Shown here: piece after piece, positions 39,151 to 49,898 of the stretch
Layout: each line of letters opens with the position of its first letter
How positions within the stretch are numbered: the first letter of the stretch is position 1
Source of the DNA: Alphaproteobacteria bacterium
GTDB lineage: Bacteria; Pseudomonadota; Alphaproteobacteria; UBA6615
DNA length: 64,000 nucleotides
Direction of reading: 5' to 3'
NCBI GenBank assembly: GCA_021774445.1
Contig: JAJFJA010000047.1
Coordinates: forward strand, 101,526 to 165,525
Notes under the pieces: generated by a model
Told to the model about the DNA's origin: nothing
Seen by the model: only the letters and a program-made list of their open reading frames with translations
The model's database searches: none
Program-made: the position numbers and the translations under genes

Positions 39151-40815
39151 ATGGGAACTCTTCGGAATAGGAGGCCAGAGGTGGGACCGACACGATGTGG
39201 CTTAGCTGCCGCGATCTTGATTGCATGGGGTTCCCATGCACAGGCGCATGAGCAAGAACGCGAGCTGCGGTTCGCATTCCAAAGCGACATCCATTCCATG
39301 GACCCCTATGCCCTTGCCGAGACATTTTCCCTTGGCACGTTGGGCAATGTCTACGAAGGTTTGATCCAGCGCGCCTCGGATCTTTCTATTGAACCCGCTC
39401 TCGCCCAAAGTTGGGAGATTGTCGAACCCACCCGTTGGCGCTTCAAATTGCGTGCCGGCGTGACCTTCCATGATGGCAGGCCATTCACCGCTGACGATGT
39501 AGTGTTCTCCTATGAGCGTGCTCTTAGCGAGGGTTCCGATCTCAAGTTCAAGTTCGCGACTGTCGCGGCTGTAAGAAAAATTGACGACCTTACCGTCGAT
39601 TTTATTACCCACGCGCCCGATCCGATTTTAGTCTCCGAATTTGAGACATGGCTCATCATGTCCAAGGGTTGGGCCCAGGAACATGGTGCGCAAGAGGCGG
39701 AATCCTCGACCGGGGCGAGCGAAAACTACGCCAATCGCCATGCCAACGGCACCGGCCCTTTCAAGCTGGTCAGCCGCGAGGTCGACGCACGTACGGTGTT
39801 CGAGGTCAATCCCGACTGGTGGAACGCAGCAAACAAGACCCACAACATCGAAAAAGTCATCTTCACGCCCATATCTGCCGACGCCACCCGTGTCGCCGCC
39901 TTGCTCTCGGGCGAGCTCGACATGGCCTATCCCATCCCGGTGCAGGATCTCGACCGTGTTAGGGCAGGGGCGGATACGGATGTCTTGGTCGGCCCGGAAA
40001 CCCGCACCATCTATTTCGGCCTCGACCAGTTCCGCGACGAACTCCTGTATTCCAACGTCAAGGGCGAGAATCCGTTCAAGGACAAGCGCGTTCGCCAGGC
40101 CGTCTATCAGGCCATCGACACCGCCGCGATTAAGGATAAGGTCATGCGCGGCGCCGCGAGCCCGTCTGCCATGATGGTCGGTCCTGGCATTGTCGGTTAC
40201 GATCCCAACCTCGAGCGGCTGCCCTTCGACCCCCAAGCTGCCAGGTCTCTCTTGGCCGAAGCCGGTTATCCCGATGGTTTTGAAGTCACCCTCGATTGCC
40301 CCAATGACCGTTACGTCAATGACGAGGCGATCTGTCAGGCGGTTGCCGCCATGCTCGCCAAGGTCGGCGTGAAAGTCGATCTGCAAGCGCAACCGAAATC
40401 CATCTTTTTCGGCAAAATCACGGCGCCCAGCCTCGATACCAGTTTTTTCATGGTCGGGTGGGAATCGGAGACCCTCGACTCATTGAATCCTCTCGCCAAC
40501 CTTTATGTATGTCCCCGCGCCACGCCCGACGAGCCTATATGGGCAGAAGGTTCACGCGGTTCCATGACCCGGGGCCGGTTCAATCTCGGCGGATACTGCA
40601 ATCCGCGGATGGATGAGTTGACGCTGTTGATCTTGAGTGAGACCGACCAGAAAAAGCGCAGCGACTTGGTCGCCGAGGCTTGGCGGATTGCCACCGACGA
40701 CATCGCTTATATCCCTCTGCACCAGCAAGCTGTTTCCTGGGGCATCCGCGCCGGGGTGAAGCTTGAGCAACGTGCCGACAACGTTTTCAAATGGCGCCAC
40801 GTCGTCCACCAGTAG
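39151..40815 (+). CDS. ABC transporter substrate-binding protein, family 5, tandem paralog of the previous gene
   Basis: Near colinear with 37423-39045 (LRFAFQSDIHSMDPYALAETFSLGTLGNVYEGLIQRASDLSIEPALAQSWEIVEPTRWRF...). Confidence 0.92.
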   Translation: MGTLRNRRPEVGPTRCGLAAAILIAWGSHAQAHEQERELRFAFQSDIHSMDPYALAETFSLGTLGNVYEGLIQRASDLSIEPALAQSWEIVEPTRWRFKLRAGVTFHDGRPFTADDVVFSYERALSEGSDLKFKFATVAAVRKIDDLTVDFITHAPDPILVSEFETWLIMSKGWAQEHGAQEAESSTGASENYANRHANGTGPFKLVSREVDARTVFEVNPDWWNAANKTHNIEKVIFTPISADATRVAALLSGELDMAYPIPVQDLDRVRAGADTDVLVGPETRTIYFGLDQFRDELLYSNVKGENPFKDKRVRQAVYQAIDTAAIKDKVMRGAASPSAMMVGPGIVGYDPNLERLPFDPQAARSLLAEAGYPDGFEVTLDCPNDRYVNDEAICQAVAAMLAKVGVKVDLQAQPKSIFFGKITAPSLDTSFFMVGWESETLDSLNPLANLYVCPRATPDEPIWAEGSRGSMTRGRFNLGGYCNPRMDELTLLILSETDQKKRSDLVAEAWRIATDDIAYIPLHQQAVSWGIRAGVKLEQRADNVFKWRHVVHQ

Positions 40816-40836
40816 CGAGAGTGATCGTTAAATAGG

Positions 40837-40864
40837 AGCCGCCCTTCGGCGGCTCTCTTTTTTG
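40837..40864 (+). terminator. Intrinsic terminator
   Basis: gagccgcc-cttc-ggcggctc then tctttttt. Confidence 0.88.
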
Positions 40865-40980
40865 CGGCGGCGAGGGGCGGCGAAATTGTCGCTGTTGTAC
40901 TCTGCCGCCCTGGTGATACAAAGCGCTCGCGCGGCACCGCCGCATTTCAATCGCAAATCTGCTGAGTGGGGACGGGTCCT

Positions 40981-42657
<1,677 letters not shown>

Positions 42658-42739
42658 GGCCGAAAAACCGAGCAAAAGCTTGGGTCGCGCCTAGCGTGCC
42701 CGCATAATGGTCCCGGACTAGACAGAGCGGGAGGCCAGG

Positions 42740-43492
42740 ATGCTTGCGTCAAGATGCCTGCGGCCTTGGGGCCTTGCCACCTTGGTCGCGATCATCGCAT
42801 TCGCCCCGGCCGCGGTTGGCCAGGACAGATCGGATGTGTTGAAAATCGCCGGTGATTTGGGGCAGCTCAACGAGACTTTCACCGGGGTACCGAAGACCTC
42901 CGGCAGGATGCTGGTCGGTTTGTCGATTGGGCCAGTCGAAGGCAACTTTGCGCCCGAAAATTTGCGCCTACTGAGTGCCTCTCGGGATACTGGCGCCAAT
43001 TTGTGCGTTCGGGTAACCACGCGCGATGCCCGCTATTGGGCCCTCAATGAATACGACACATCGGCAGGTCACCAGGCAAACCCCAGGCTCGCCTTCGAAA
43101 CCGGCTACCGCAAGGACCTCGTTGACTACGATATCGAGAGCGTGGCGGTGCGGGCCGTCGAAAGCGATGATTGCACGGATACCGCCGACGGTCCGCTGCG
43201 GCCGGCAATATTCGATAAACCCGCCGTGGAACCCACCTTGGTTGCCCTGATCAACGCTGAGCGCGGGCGTCTCACGGCGGAGCTTCTTACGCCGGGAAAA
43301 CCGGCCCGCGCGGAGTGTAAAACACCGGCCGAGGGTGCCCTTACGGCTTTCAACAAAGTTTGCCGGTTCAACTTGCCAAAAGACCTTTCGAATGGCCGCT
43401 ACGACCTCGTCCTGGCCAATCGAGGCCTGACCGGAGGCGAACCCACGACGCAACGATTCACCATCGTCATCGACGGCAACGCGTTGCGATGA
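42740..43492 (+). CDS. Uncharacterised secreted protein
   Basis: Signal peptide (LVAIIAFAPAAVGQ); stop overlaps the start region of the next gene. Confidence 0.6.
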   Translation: MLASRCLRPWGLATLVAIIAFAPAAVGQDRSDVLKIAGDLGQLNETFTGVPKTSGRMLVGLSIGPVEGNFAPENLRLLSASRDTGANLCVRVTTRDARYWALNEYDTSAGHQANPRLAFETGYRKDLVDYDIESVAVRAVESDDCTDTADGPLRPAIFDKPAVEPTLVALINAERGRLTAELLTPGKPARAECKTPAEGALTAFNKVCRFNLPKDLSNGRYDLVLANRGLTGGEPTTQRFTIVIDGNALR

Positions 43493-44394
43493 TGCTGCGG
43501 ATTCCGTACCGATCTTACCTCTTCCGGGCGTTCATCGGCGGCTTGCTGGGGACGGCTGTGCTTGCGCTCATCGTCTGGCTGTTGTCCGGCCCGGGCACGT
43601 TGGTCGTTGTGACCGCCGAGACCCAAAGCATGAGCTACACCGTCGCAGTGCCTAGCCAAGCGGTGTTCGCCGTTCGAGACTACCAACTGATCGACTTGGT
43701 GGGCGCCGACCCGCCGAAATGCATATCCGGGTTGATCGAACCGCCGGACCGTGCCGTGGTTACCTACCTTCACACCAGCGAAGGCATCGTTGTGGCCGTC
43801 GAGGCGGATGATGCCAAACGAGCTGCCACATGGCGAGAGCTGGGCTTGGAGGGTCAACCGTCGGTTGATTTATCGTCGGCGTTCACCCTGGTACCCGCAC
43901 CCGCGACTTGTGGCGAGGCGATGGCCGGGCGCCTGCCGATCTGGGGTGACGCGACACTCGGCGGCGAGCTCAGGCCACCATCCACGGTGGACGACCTTAG
44001 CCCGACGCTGTTGTCCGGCTCGGTCGCGGTCTTCGGTCGTACCCTCTTCGGCGGCCGGCTTTATCCATCGCAGACGATCAACTTACCGGCTGGGGCTCGC
44101 TTGGCCAGCGATCGAGATCTGCCGGAGCGGGAGCGTGCCTGGTGGGGTCTAGTCCACTTCGACCCTGATAAACGGCTCTCCATGCAGGTCACAGCGTCCA
44201 CGGAGGCGCGGCGTCTGGAACTCATCGCGCCGGGCGCCCGCATTGAACCCTCGGTGATTGAGGTTCGCACTCTATCCCGTGTCCTGAATGACCCGTTCCT
44301 GCTGACGCTTGGCGTGATCCTCGGCGCTGCCGGCGTGATCCTTCAGATATCGTTAGCGGCGGCTGCGCTGTTACGCGAGGAAAGAAGGCCGTGA
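43489..44394 (+). CDS. Uncharacterised membrane-anchored protein with N- and C-terminal TM segments
   Basis: FIGGLLGTAVLALIVWLLSG near N-term and PFLLTLGVILGAAGVILQISLAAAALL at C-term. Confidence 0.6.
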   Translation: MMLRIPYRSYLFRAFIGGLLGTAVLALIVWLLSGPGTLVVVTAETQSMSYTVAVPSQAVFAVRDYQLIDLVGADPPKCISGLIEPPDRAVVTYLHTSEGIVVAVEADDAKRAATWRELGLEGQPSVDLSSAFTLVPAPATCGEAMAGRLPIWGDATLGGELRPPSTVDDLSPTLLSGSVAVFGRTLFGGRLYPSQTINLPAGARLASDRDLPERERAWWGLVHFDPDKRLSMQVTASTEARRLELIAPGARIEPSVIEVRTLSRVLNDPFLLTLGVILGAAGVILQISLAAAALLREERRP

Positions 44395-45482
44395 GGCGAT
44401 GGGCCCTCTGTTGCTTGCTTGGCCTGCTGCTCGTGGCTCACATCGCGCCCTCTCGTGGTGCCCACGCGGAGACGGTTCGGCTACAGACCGGCCCGGACAG
44501 CTTTGGCCAGGGATGGCTGTTCCGCGACCGCCGCGGCCGCTGCCTGGTGGCCGCGCCATGGCACGTCGTTGCGCCCGAGCCGCTCAACCAGCCCGTTCCC
44601 GTGGTTCTCATTGATCGGCAGGGACGCACCAACCCCACCGCGTCGCCGGGGCGCACCAACCCAGAGTTGGATTTAGCTTTCCTGACGGTGGGCGGCGAAG
44701 TGGCCCGCGAGGGCTGCAGCAATTCCCGCGTCTCGGCCCTGTCCCTGAACGCGGCCCTGCGCGCCGCCAACGAGGCGTTCCTGACGACCATGGAGACCGG
44801 CGCCCGCATCACGATCCGGGTCGAGCGCCGCGCCACCGCCCTCGACGACAGCGCTGGCGCCATGATCTCATTCGCACCCGTCGATCCGGCTGAGCGGCTG
44901 GCGCAGGGAATGAGCGGCGGTACTTTCCAACGCGACACCCAACCGCTCGCCATGCTGCTGGCGGTCGATCCGGATTTCAACCTGGGCATCGGCCTGCGTT
45001 ACGATGTTATCGGCCGGGAGGTGGCTGGTTACGATCCGGCGCCGGCGCCGCCGGCAAGCAACGCCATTGCTGGTCTGATAGGAGTAGAGATCACGCTATT
45101 GACGGGGCAGGCCGCTGATCCGGCACAGGGTCCATTACGGTTAGTCGAGGACGGTGGCCAGTTTTCCGTGGTCCCGAGGCAACGGCGCATCAGCCTAATC
45201 CTTCGGATACCCGTCCCGCGCCGACTAAACCGGATTTCCGTGGCTGCGACGAACCCGTCGCAGCGGGAGCAGGTCACCGCGCTGGCCATCGAGACCGCCG
45301 ATACCACCACCGGTCGCAGCGTCTACGGACCTCCACGGACCTGTGCGTCTCAGGCTGGCGCCCTGCTTTTCGATTGCCAAATGGCGCCGCGCCTGGCCGA
45401 CACCATACGGCTGACCTTCGCCACCGGCCCGGAAGTACAGTCCACGGCACTAGGCCGGTTGGCAGTCTCTTTTACGCCCTGA
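44391..45482 (+). CDS. Uncharacterised exported trypsin-fold (serine protease-like) protein
   Basis: CLVAAPWHVVAP (His), NPELDLAFLTV (Asp), LAQGMSGGTFQ (Ser), in the order of a chymotrypsin-fold triad. Confidence 0.6.
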   Translation: MRRWALCCLLGLLLVAHIAPSRGAHAETVRLQTGPDSFGQGWLFRDRRGRCLVAAPWHVVAPEPLNQPVPVVLIDRQGRTNPTASPGRTNPELDLAFLTVGGEVAREGCSNSRVSALSLNAALRAANEAFLTTMETGARITIRVERRATALDDSAGAMISFAPVDPAERLAQGMSGGTFQRDTQPLAMLLAVDPDFNLGIGLRYDVIGREVAGYDPAPAPPASNAIAGLIGVEITLLTGQAADPAQGPLRLVEDGGQFSVVPRQRRISLILRIPVPRRLNRISVAATNPSQREQVTALAIETADTTTGRSVYGPPRTCASQAGALLFDCQMAPRLADTIRLTFATGPEVQSTALGRLAVSFTP

Positions 45483-45488
45483 GCGGCC

Positions 45489-46181
45489 TCAGAACATTTG
45501 CGCCCGAATCTCCATCGGCTTGCCGTAGGTAAAGCCCTCGCAGCGCATGATACCAGCTAGTTCGAGACTGTCGGTCGGTCGAATTTCATAAGTGCATTGA
45601 TAGGTATTATTAGCGAACCGAGAGGGACTCCGAAAAATCATCTTGCTGCCGACGAAACGTCCGGCGCCGGAGTAATCCTCGCTCGGCCCGCGCTGGCGCA
45701 TCAGGGTATAGGCCTTGAAGGACGTCTTCAGCGGATCCAGTTCGTCGAAGCCGATTGTGAGTAATCCGGCAACACCCTCATACTCGCTCAGGAACCTGCT
45801 CCAAGACTTCCGCACCGCATCCTCTTTTTTTCGATCGCCATCAGCCGACTTCATCTCAGCGTCGAGCTCGGGCGGCAACAGCCATTCGAAACTGACGGTA
45901 TCGAGTGTCGCCACGTAGTGCCGCATGGCCAGTGACCGCAACTGCTCATCGTCGATGGCCATGGCGTGTCGGATCGCCAACTCGACCACCAGTGGGTCGT
46001 CGCTGTCGGCAATTTCCTCGAAATTTGTTAGGCGCATCAACGGATCCGGGTCGTTGATCCGTTCCTCAACCGAAGCCAACTCGTCTCGGCGTTCGACAGC
46101 ATCTTGCGCCCCGGCCGACGCAGTTACGGCAACGATCGCGAAGCACAAAACAGCGAACAGCCGAATTTGAACGGCTTCCAT
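45489..46181 (-). CDS. Uncharacterised exported protein
   Basis: Signal peptide LFAVLCFAIVAVTASAGAQ; helical repeat-like N-terminal half. Confidence 0.55.
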   Translation of the reverse strand: MEAVQIRLFAVLCFAIVAVTASAGAQDAVERRDELASVEERINDPDPLMRLTNFEEIADSDDPLVVELAIRHAMAIDDEQLRSLAMRHYVATLDTVSFEWLLPPELDAEMKSADGDRKKEDAVRKSWSRFLSEYEGVAGLLTIGFDELDPLKTSFKAYTLMRQRGPSEDYSGAGRFVGSKMIFRSPSRFANNTYQCTYEIRPTDSLELAGIMRCEGFTYGKPMEIRAQMF

Positions 46182-46300
46182 GACGCTGAACTCCCAGTAA
46201 TAGATGGCCGAGATGTTCGGTCGATCTATAGAGCAAGTCAACTACTGGAAAGCGCTAACGCCGTATCGTCGAAGCGCCAACGGACTGCCGCAAAGGCCAG

Positions 46301-46945
46301 TCAGTTCGTGCGGATATCGCTGCTGCGGTTACGCAGTTCGGTGAGCAGGCCGGCGACGCCATTGCGCCGCATCACGGCCGAGAACTCATCCCGATAGGTC
46401 GTGGCCATGCTGACCCCGGCCACCAGGACATCGGTAATTTTATAGACATCGCCTTTGTTGGCGACGCGCCAATCCAGCCTGACGGGGTTGTTGGGATCTG
46501 TCCAAAACAGACTACGCACCAACACGGCCTTCTCATCCTCGCGCGCGCTGCGCGCTGGAATAGCCTCGGTAATCCGAAATTCTTGGCCGGAATATTCGCT
46601 AAATCGATTTGCCCAAAGGCTGACGATGACATCTTCAAACAGGTGAAAATATTCGTCTCGCTCGTCCGCTGACGCCTCACGCCAGTAGCGCCCCATGACG
46701 AAACGGGCGATCCCTGGGATAGCGAATCCCTCGCTCAACATATCGCGGAAAATTTCTTGCCTATTTTCGTTGCTGAGCGAGGCTTGCGAAAGCGCGTTGA
46801 CAGCCTCGTCGGCGAGATCCTGGATGAATTTCTCCGCCCCGACGACATAGTCCTCGGTCTTGGCAGCCGCCGGCGCCACCAGCAGCGCGGCCGCCATCAG
46901 GATCGACACTAGAATGCTAGGTATTCTGTCCATGCGCAGCGTCAA
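46301..46945 (-). CDS. mlaC: MlaC/Ttg2D-like phospholipid-binding protein
   Basis: FIQDLADEAVNALSQ...IPGIARFVMGRYWREASADERDEYFHLFEDVIVSLWANRFSEYSGQEFRI. Confidence 0.88.
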   Translation of the reverse strand: MTLRMDRIPSILVSILMAAALLVAPAAAKTEDYVVGAEKFIQDLADEAVNALSQASLSNENRQEIFRDMLSEGFAIPGIARFVMGRYWREASADERDEYFHLFEDVIVSLWANRFSEYSGQEFRITEAIPARSAREDEKAVLVRSLFWTDPNNPVRLDWRVANKGDVYKITDVLVAGVSMATTYRDEFSAVMRRNGVAGLLTELRNRSSDIRTN

Positions 46946-47733
46946 TTTGTTGCTGCCTCCTCATCGCTTGACGTGAATGCATCGATCGAAATAGTCGGCG
47001 CCGGTTGGCCCGAGCCGTCGGTCGAGTTCTCGATCATGGCCTGACGCTGCTGGCGATACAAGCTGCGTACGGTGGCATAATAGTCTAGGGAGCTCGCTTG
47101 CAGATCGCGCACCTCGTCGACATTGCGCGACCTGGAATCGACCGCACCGCCGGCGGCGCGGCCAACGGTTACCGTACTGCCGGCGACGGCGCCCAGCGGA
47201 TCAATGAAGAAATCCACCACCCGTCCCGCCCCGTCCCGCAGGTTGGATGGGCCCAGCAACGGCAGCATGATGTAGGGGCCGCCATCCTCGACGCCCCAAC
47301 GCGCCAGTGTTTGGCCGAAATCCTCTGGCTGTTCCTCACCGGGGCCGACATCGCCCACCCAAAGCAACACCATATTGGACACGAACCGCGACGCGGTTTG
47401 CTCCGCATGACTGAAATTGCCCTGCAGGATCGCGTTCAAGAACGTGAGAGGCAGTCGCGCATTGAGCAGCAGGTTGTGGATGTTATTCTTGATTGGCGGC
47501 CACATCAGGTCGCGATAGGTCACCGCGACCGGCTGTAATACCAGCGTGTCCACCGCCACATTCACGGAGAACACGAGCCTATTTACCGTCTCCAGGGGGT
47601 CATTGACGTCATTCGGCCCCGCAAGGCCGCTTCCATCATCGTTCGGCGCGCTGGCACAGCCCGCAAGCGCGGCCGTTAACACAAACGCTCTCAGCGCTCT
47701 GCGACTGAATCGGCGCACGCTTAAGTATCGCAT
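46942..47733 (-). CDS. mlaA: MlaA/VacJ lipoprotein
   Basis: Lipobox LAGC; NDPLETVNRLVFSVNVAVD; FGQTLARWGVEDGGPYIMLPLLGPSNLRDGAGRVVDFFIDPLG. Confidence 0.9.
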   Translation of the reverse strand: MRYLSVRRFSRRALRAFVLTAALAGCASAPNDDGSGLAGPNDVNDPLETVNRLVFSVNVAVDTLVLQPVAVTYRDLMWPPIKNNIHNLLLNARLPLTFLNAILQGNFSHAEQTASRFVSNMVLLWVGDVGPGEEQPEDFGQTLARWGVEDGGPYIMLPLLGPSNLRDGAGRVVDFFIDPLGAVAGSTVTVGRAAGGAVDSRSRNVDEVRDLQASSLDYYATVRSLYRQQRQAMIENSTDGSGQPAPTISIDAFTSSDEEAATN

Positions 47734-47969
47734 CTGCCACTCTGTCGGATTGAACCAATATCGGCGTTGTCTGACATGGTGGACCGACGATGCTTCTGTA
47801 CGGTTAACGGAACCCTGGCGCATCGCATTTTATGTTGCTGACCTATGTTCTGCTACCACAGCCGGGAAACCATGACTAGGACCGTGCTGGGGGTCGTGAC
47901 AGCGGAATCACACCACTGTTGCAGATCTGCCGCGATATTCTGTAACCTACGAGAGAAGTCAATATATAA

Positions 47970-47983
47970 ACATATATTTATGT
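47970..47983. promoter_or_regulatory. AT-rich inverted repeat acata-tatt-tatgt, candidate operator
   Basis: Perfect 5-bp arms in an AT-rich patch about 25 bp upstream of the ArsR-methyltransferase start. Confidence 0.4.
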
Positions 47984-48006
47984 AAATATGCTTGTTATGG
48001 TTGGCT

Positions 48007-48957
48007 ATGGACAACTTCTTGCCCGCCTTGCGCGCTGCTGCGGAGCCAACCAGGCTCCGCCTACTCGCCCTGTGTGCGCGGACCGATTTGACTGTAACTG
48101 ACTTGACGCAAATCCTTGGGCAAAGCCAGCCGCGGCTGTCGCGCCACTTGAAGGTGATGTGCGAAGCGGGGCTGATGCGGCGCACCCGCGAAGGGACGAA
48201 CGCATTCTTTCGCGCTCGGGGTGAGGGGCTCGCCGCCATGTTGACCGAAATGATGCCGCATGATGACCCGACGCTGGCGCTGGACGCGCAGCGTCTTTGC
48301 GACATCAAGCAGACCCGCGCCGCCAAGGCCGCTATCTATTTTCGCAAGAACGCGGCGAGTTGGGACAAGCTGCGCGGCCTACATGTCGAAAACCGGCTGG
48401 TGGAGGAGGAACTCCTTGGTTGCCTGCCGGCCCGTGGTGTCGACGGACTGTTGGATATCGGCACGGGCACCGGGCGCATGCTCGAACTGCTCGGCCCCCG
48501 AGCCAGGCAGGCAGTCGGGATTGATGCCTCGCGGGAGATGCTCGCCGTCGCCCGGGTCAACTTAGAGAATGCTGGTCTCCGCAACGGCGAGCTGCGCCAG
48601 ACCGATATGTATCAGCTACCCTGGCTGGAGCCCAGTTTCGACCTTGTCACCATCCATATGGTTCTCCATTACGCGGAGGATCCGGCCTCCGTTATCGCTG
48701 AAGCCGCGCGTGTGTTACGCCCGGGCGGCCGGCTCCTGCTCGTCGATTTCGCACCTCATTCCCTGGAGGCCCTGCGGACTGATCACGCGCATTATTGGCT
48801 AGGTTTCGCGACCCAAAAAGTTTCCGCATGGTGCGGCGAGGCAGGCCTCGGCCTATTCCGCACCAAGACATTTCCGGGCGATCCGTTAACCGTCTGCATC
48901 TGGCATGCCGACCGGCCCATTGACGCCGTCGCGAGCAACCTCGGAGAACGCCCATGA
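48007..48957 (+). CDS. ArsR-family wHTH fused to SAM-dependent methyltransferase
   Basis: LRAAAEPTRLRLLALCARTDLTVTDLTQILGQSQPRLSRHLKVMCEAGLMRR; LLDIGTGTGRMLELLGPRARQAVGIDASREML. Confidence 0.9.
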   Translation: MDNFLPALRAAAEPTRLRLLALCARTDLTVTDLTQILGQSQPRLSRHLKVMCEAGLMRRTREGTNAFFRARGEGLAAMLTEMMPHDDPTLALDAQRLCDIKQTRAAKAAIYFRKNAASWDKLRGLHVENRLVEEELLGCLPARGVDGLLDIGTGTGRMLELLGPRARQAVGIDASREMLAVARVNLENAGLRNGELRQTDMYQLPWLEPSFDLVTIHMVLHYAEDPASVIAEAARVLRPGGRLLLVDFAPHSLEALRTDHAHYWLGFATQKVSAWCGEAGLGLFRTKTFPGDPLTVCIWHADRPIDAVASNLGERP

Positions 48958-49868
48958 CCGCAACTTCGATGTCGATCATGGAAGACCGCCTCGCGATGTC
49001 TTTGGCGGACGGGACCCCCCCGGCGGTTAGCTTCGAGTTTTTCCCGCCGAAGACGGAGAAGATGGAGCAAGCCCTCTGGCAGACCGTGCAGCGGCTGCAG
49101 TCGTTGGGCCCGAAATTCGTCTCGGTTACCTATGGCGCCGGCGGCACCACGCGCGAGCGCACGCATGCCACGGTGGCGCGGATTCAGAATGAGGTCGGGT
49201 TGAGCGCGGCGGCCCATCTCACCTGCGTCAGTGCCACTCAAGCGGAAATAGATGCTGTCGCCCAACAATATTGGGATGCGGACATTCGCCATATCGTGGC
49301 CCTGCGCGGCGATCCGCCCGAAGGCAGTGACGGTTATCAACCGACCCCGGGCGGCTATGGCTACGCCGCCGACCTTGTCGCCGGCCTCAAGCGCGTCGCC
49401 GATTTCGAAATTTCCGTCGCCTGCTACCCCGAAGGACACCCTGAGGCACCGGACCCGGCCTTCGAAATCGATAATCTCAAGCGCAAGATAGATGCCGGCG
49501 CGACGCGCGCCATCAGCCAGTTCTTCTTCGACCCCGAGGTCTTCCTGCGTTACCGCGACGCCGTCGCGGCGGCTGGTGTTTCTATTCCGATTGTGCCGGG
49601 TATCCTGCCGGTGACCAATTTCGCCACCGTGGTCCGCTTTGCCGGACTATGCGGCGCGGCGGTGCCGGCTTGGTTGACCCGCCTTTTCGCCACGCTCGAC
49701 CAGGATCCGGAGACCCGCAAGCTGGCCGCCGCGACGATTGCCGCCGAGCAATGCCAGGCGTTACGCAGCCACGGCGTGGAGCTGTTCCATTTCTACACCC
49801 TCAACCGCGCCGACCTTACTTACGCCATCTGCCATCTGCTGGGCCTACGGCCCGGCACCCTGGCATAA
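48954..49868 (+). CDS. metF: Methylenetetrahydrofolate reductase
   Basis: VSFEFFPPKTEKMEQALW, FVSVTYGAGGTTRERTH, HIVALRGDPPEG, FFFDPEVFLRYRD. Confidence 0.93.
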   Translation: MTATSMSIMEDRLAMSLADGTPPAVSFEFFPPKTEKMEQALWQTVQRLQSLGPKFVSVTYGAGGTTRERTHATVARIQNEVGLSAAAHLTCVSATQAEIDAVAQQYWDADIRHIVALRGDPPEGSDGYQPTPGGYGYAADLVAGLKRVADFEISVACYPEGHPEAPDPAFEIDNLKRKIDAGATRAISQFFFDPEVFLRYRDAVAAAGVSIPIVPGILPVTNFATVVRFAGLCGAAVPAWLTRLFATLDQDPETRKLAAATIAAEQCQALRSHGVELFHFYTLNRADLTYAICHLLGLRPGTLA

Positions 49869-49898
49869 CCGCAAGCATTCCAAGGATTTATCACGCCC

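Noticed and set aside
44391-45482. Standard DegP/HtrA protease
   Set aside because: Only short chymotrypsin-like motifs are seen, there is no PDZ and overall similarity is weak; kept as trypsin-fold-like, uncharacterised.
49869-49898. Cobalamin riboswitch before metH
   Set aside because: Only 30 bp separate metF and metH, too short for a B12 aptamer.
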